Source of the DNA: Ruminococcus sp.
GTDB lineage: Bacteria > Bacillota > Clostridia > Oscillospirales > Ruminococcaceae
Assembly (NCBI GenBank): GCA_031262225.1
Contig: JAISIC010000043.1
Span: 1 to 64,000, forward strand
Length of the DNA stretch: 64,000 nt
Reading direction: 5' to 3'
Positions 63,299 to 64,000 of this stretch are shown piece after piece; positions within the stretch are counted from its first letter, which is position 1, and every line of letters begins with the position of its first letter. Below the pieces are notes generated by a model. That model was given only the letters and a program-made list of their open reading frames with translations, made no database searches and had not been told where the DNA came from. The position numbers and the translations under genes are program-made.

Positions 63299-64000
63299 TT
63301 GGCAAAGAAAAAAGATTATTCAAACGAATCAATAAAGATGCTCAAAGGTGCAGACAGGGTCAGAAAACGCCCCGCCGTAATCTTCGGCTCGGACGGGCTT
63401 GAAGGTGCGAAGCATGCATTTTTTGAGGTGCTTTCAAACTCGATTGACGAGGCACGCGGCGGTCACGGAAGCATAATTAAGATCACCCGCTATGCCGACT
63501 GTTCCATCGAGATTGAGGATTTCGGACGTGGCTGCCCTGTTGACTATAACGAGCATGAAAACCGCTATAACTGGGAGCTTATCTATTGTGAACTTTATGC
63601 CGGCGGCAAATTTGACAATAACGCAGAGGGTCAGTATGATTTCGCTCTCGGCTTAAACGGGCTTGGTGCCTGTGCCACACAGTATTCGGCTGAATATATG
63701 GACGTAACTGTTTTCCGCGACGGCTTTGAATATACCCTGCATTTTGAGCACGGCGAAAATATCGGCGGACTGCAAAAAAAGCCCTATAAAAAGAGCAGGA
63801 CAGGGACAATAACACGCTGGAAATCCGACCTACAGGTGTTTACAGACATTGCTGTCGAGCGTGAATATTTTGCAGAGATAATCAAAAAACAAGCGATTGT
63901 CAACAGTGGAATCCGCTTTGAGTTCGCATATGAAAACGAAGACGGCGAATTTGAGACGACTGAATACCTTTATGAAAACGGAATCAAGGACTACATCGCC
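63299..64000 (+). CDS. Divergent type IIA topoisomerase B subunit (GyrB/ParE-like), 3'-truncated
   Basis: 234 residues visible from TTG 63299 (AGGAAG upstream), running off the window. GHKL ATPase features: FFEVLSNSIDEARGG (N box), EDFGRGCPVDY, YAGGKFDN and LGLNGLGAC. The last replaces the usual SGGLHGVG of GyrB/ParE, and RKRPAVIFGS replaces RKRPGMYIGS, so it is a divergent paralogue rather than the housekeeping gyrase. It likely pairs with a GyrA/ParC-like subunit downstream. Confidence 0.85.
   Translation, partial: MAKKKDYSNESIKMLKGADRVRKRPAVIFGSDGLEGAKHAFFEVLSNSIDEARGGHGSIIKITRYADCSIEIEDFGRGCPVDYNEHENRYNWELIYCELYAGGKFDNNAEGQYDFALGLNGLGACATQYSAEYMDVTVFRDGFEYTLHFEHGENIGGLQKKPYKKSRTGTITRWKSDLQVFTDIAVEREYFAEIIKKQAIVNSGIRFEFAYENEDGEFETTEYLYENGIKDYIA

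Noticed and set aside
1..64000. tRNA, rRNA, insertion sequences or prophage genes
   Set aside because: None was recognised; no transposase, integrase or tRNA-like sequence was seen while reading the window.

Overview
The window looks like a chromosome segment of a spore-forming, Gram-positive anaerobe, most likely a gut or rumen Clostridia of the Oscillospirales type. The evidence is the dipicolinate synthase pair (dpaA/dpaB), a sortase-type IPETG surface anchor, an intracellular GH10 xylanase, Thr/Glu-repeat surface lipoproteins, strong AGGAGG ribosome sites with frequent TTG/GTG starts, and reductase-terminated NRPS genes of a kind known from gut clostridia. The taxon is inferred from gene content; no rRNA is present.

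Region by region: 1-2917 holds the 3' part of an MmeI-like methyltransferase/restriction enzyme and a zinc-ribbon protein with a deoxyribosyltransferase/TIR-like C-terminus (probable defence island). 2951-6646 is a heterodimeric ABC exporter behind a consensus promoter. 6711-8773 holds a repeat-rich lipoprotein and a GH10 enzyme. 8784-19274 (minus strand) is one long operon for reductive pyrimidine breakdown: ABC uptake system, dihydropyrimidinase, Fe-S dihydropyrimidine dehydrogenase, class III aminotransferase, Fe-alcohol dehydrogenase, a small unknown protein and a carbamoyl-amino-acid hydrolase. Its promoter sits inside a large inverted repeat.

19574-20386 is a lone solute-binding lipoprotein. 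20370-35987 is a nonribosomal peptide cluster: Sfp-type phosphopantetheinyl transferase (divergent), A-T-C-T and C-A-T-C-A-T-R synthetases, a free-standing A domain, an SPFH protein, a 57-residue membrane protein, a radical SAM enzyme and a SyrD/PvdE-like exporter. I predict a peptide of about four units with a non-amino-acid cap, released reductively as an aldehyde. 36062-40872 has a DUF697-like protein and an amino-acid ABC system in which three binding domains are fused to the permease and the ATPase has an extra C-terminal domain.

The rest is mostly housekeeping: surface 5'-nucleotidase, chemoreceptor, ECF sigma/anti-sigma pair, PucR-type regulator, ftsE-ftsX-murein hydrolase activator-S41 protease, CPBP protease, PHP phosphatase, dpaAB, thiamine pyrophosphokinase, D,D-carboxypeptidase, a gpx-TSCPD-OhrR/MarR-rsmA-rimI operon, prmA, and the start of a divergent GyrB/ParE-like gene.

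The most unusual signal is that every solute-binding protein in the window (the NMT1/THI5-like one at 15746, the family-3 one at 19574, and the three fused domains at 36678) has its two halves in swapped order: the segment that normally comes second is first, and the normal N-terminal lobe is last. This is a repeated circular permutation cut at the first hinge crossing. The NRPS cluster with a trans-loading A domain and an SPFH partner is the second main item.
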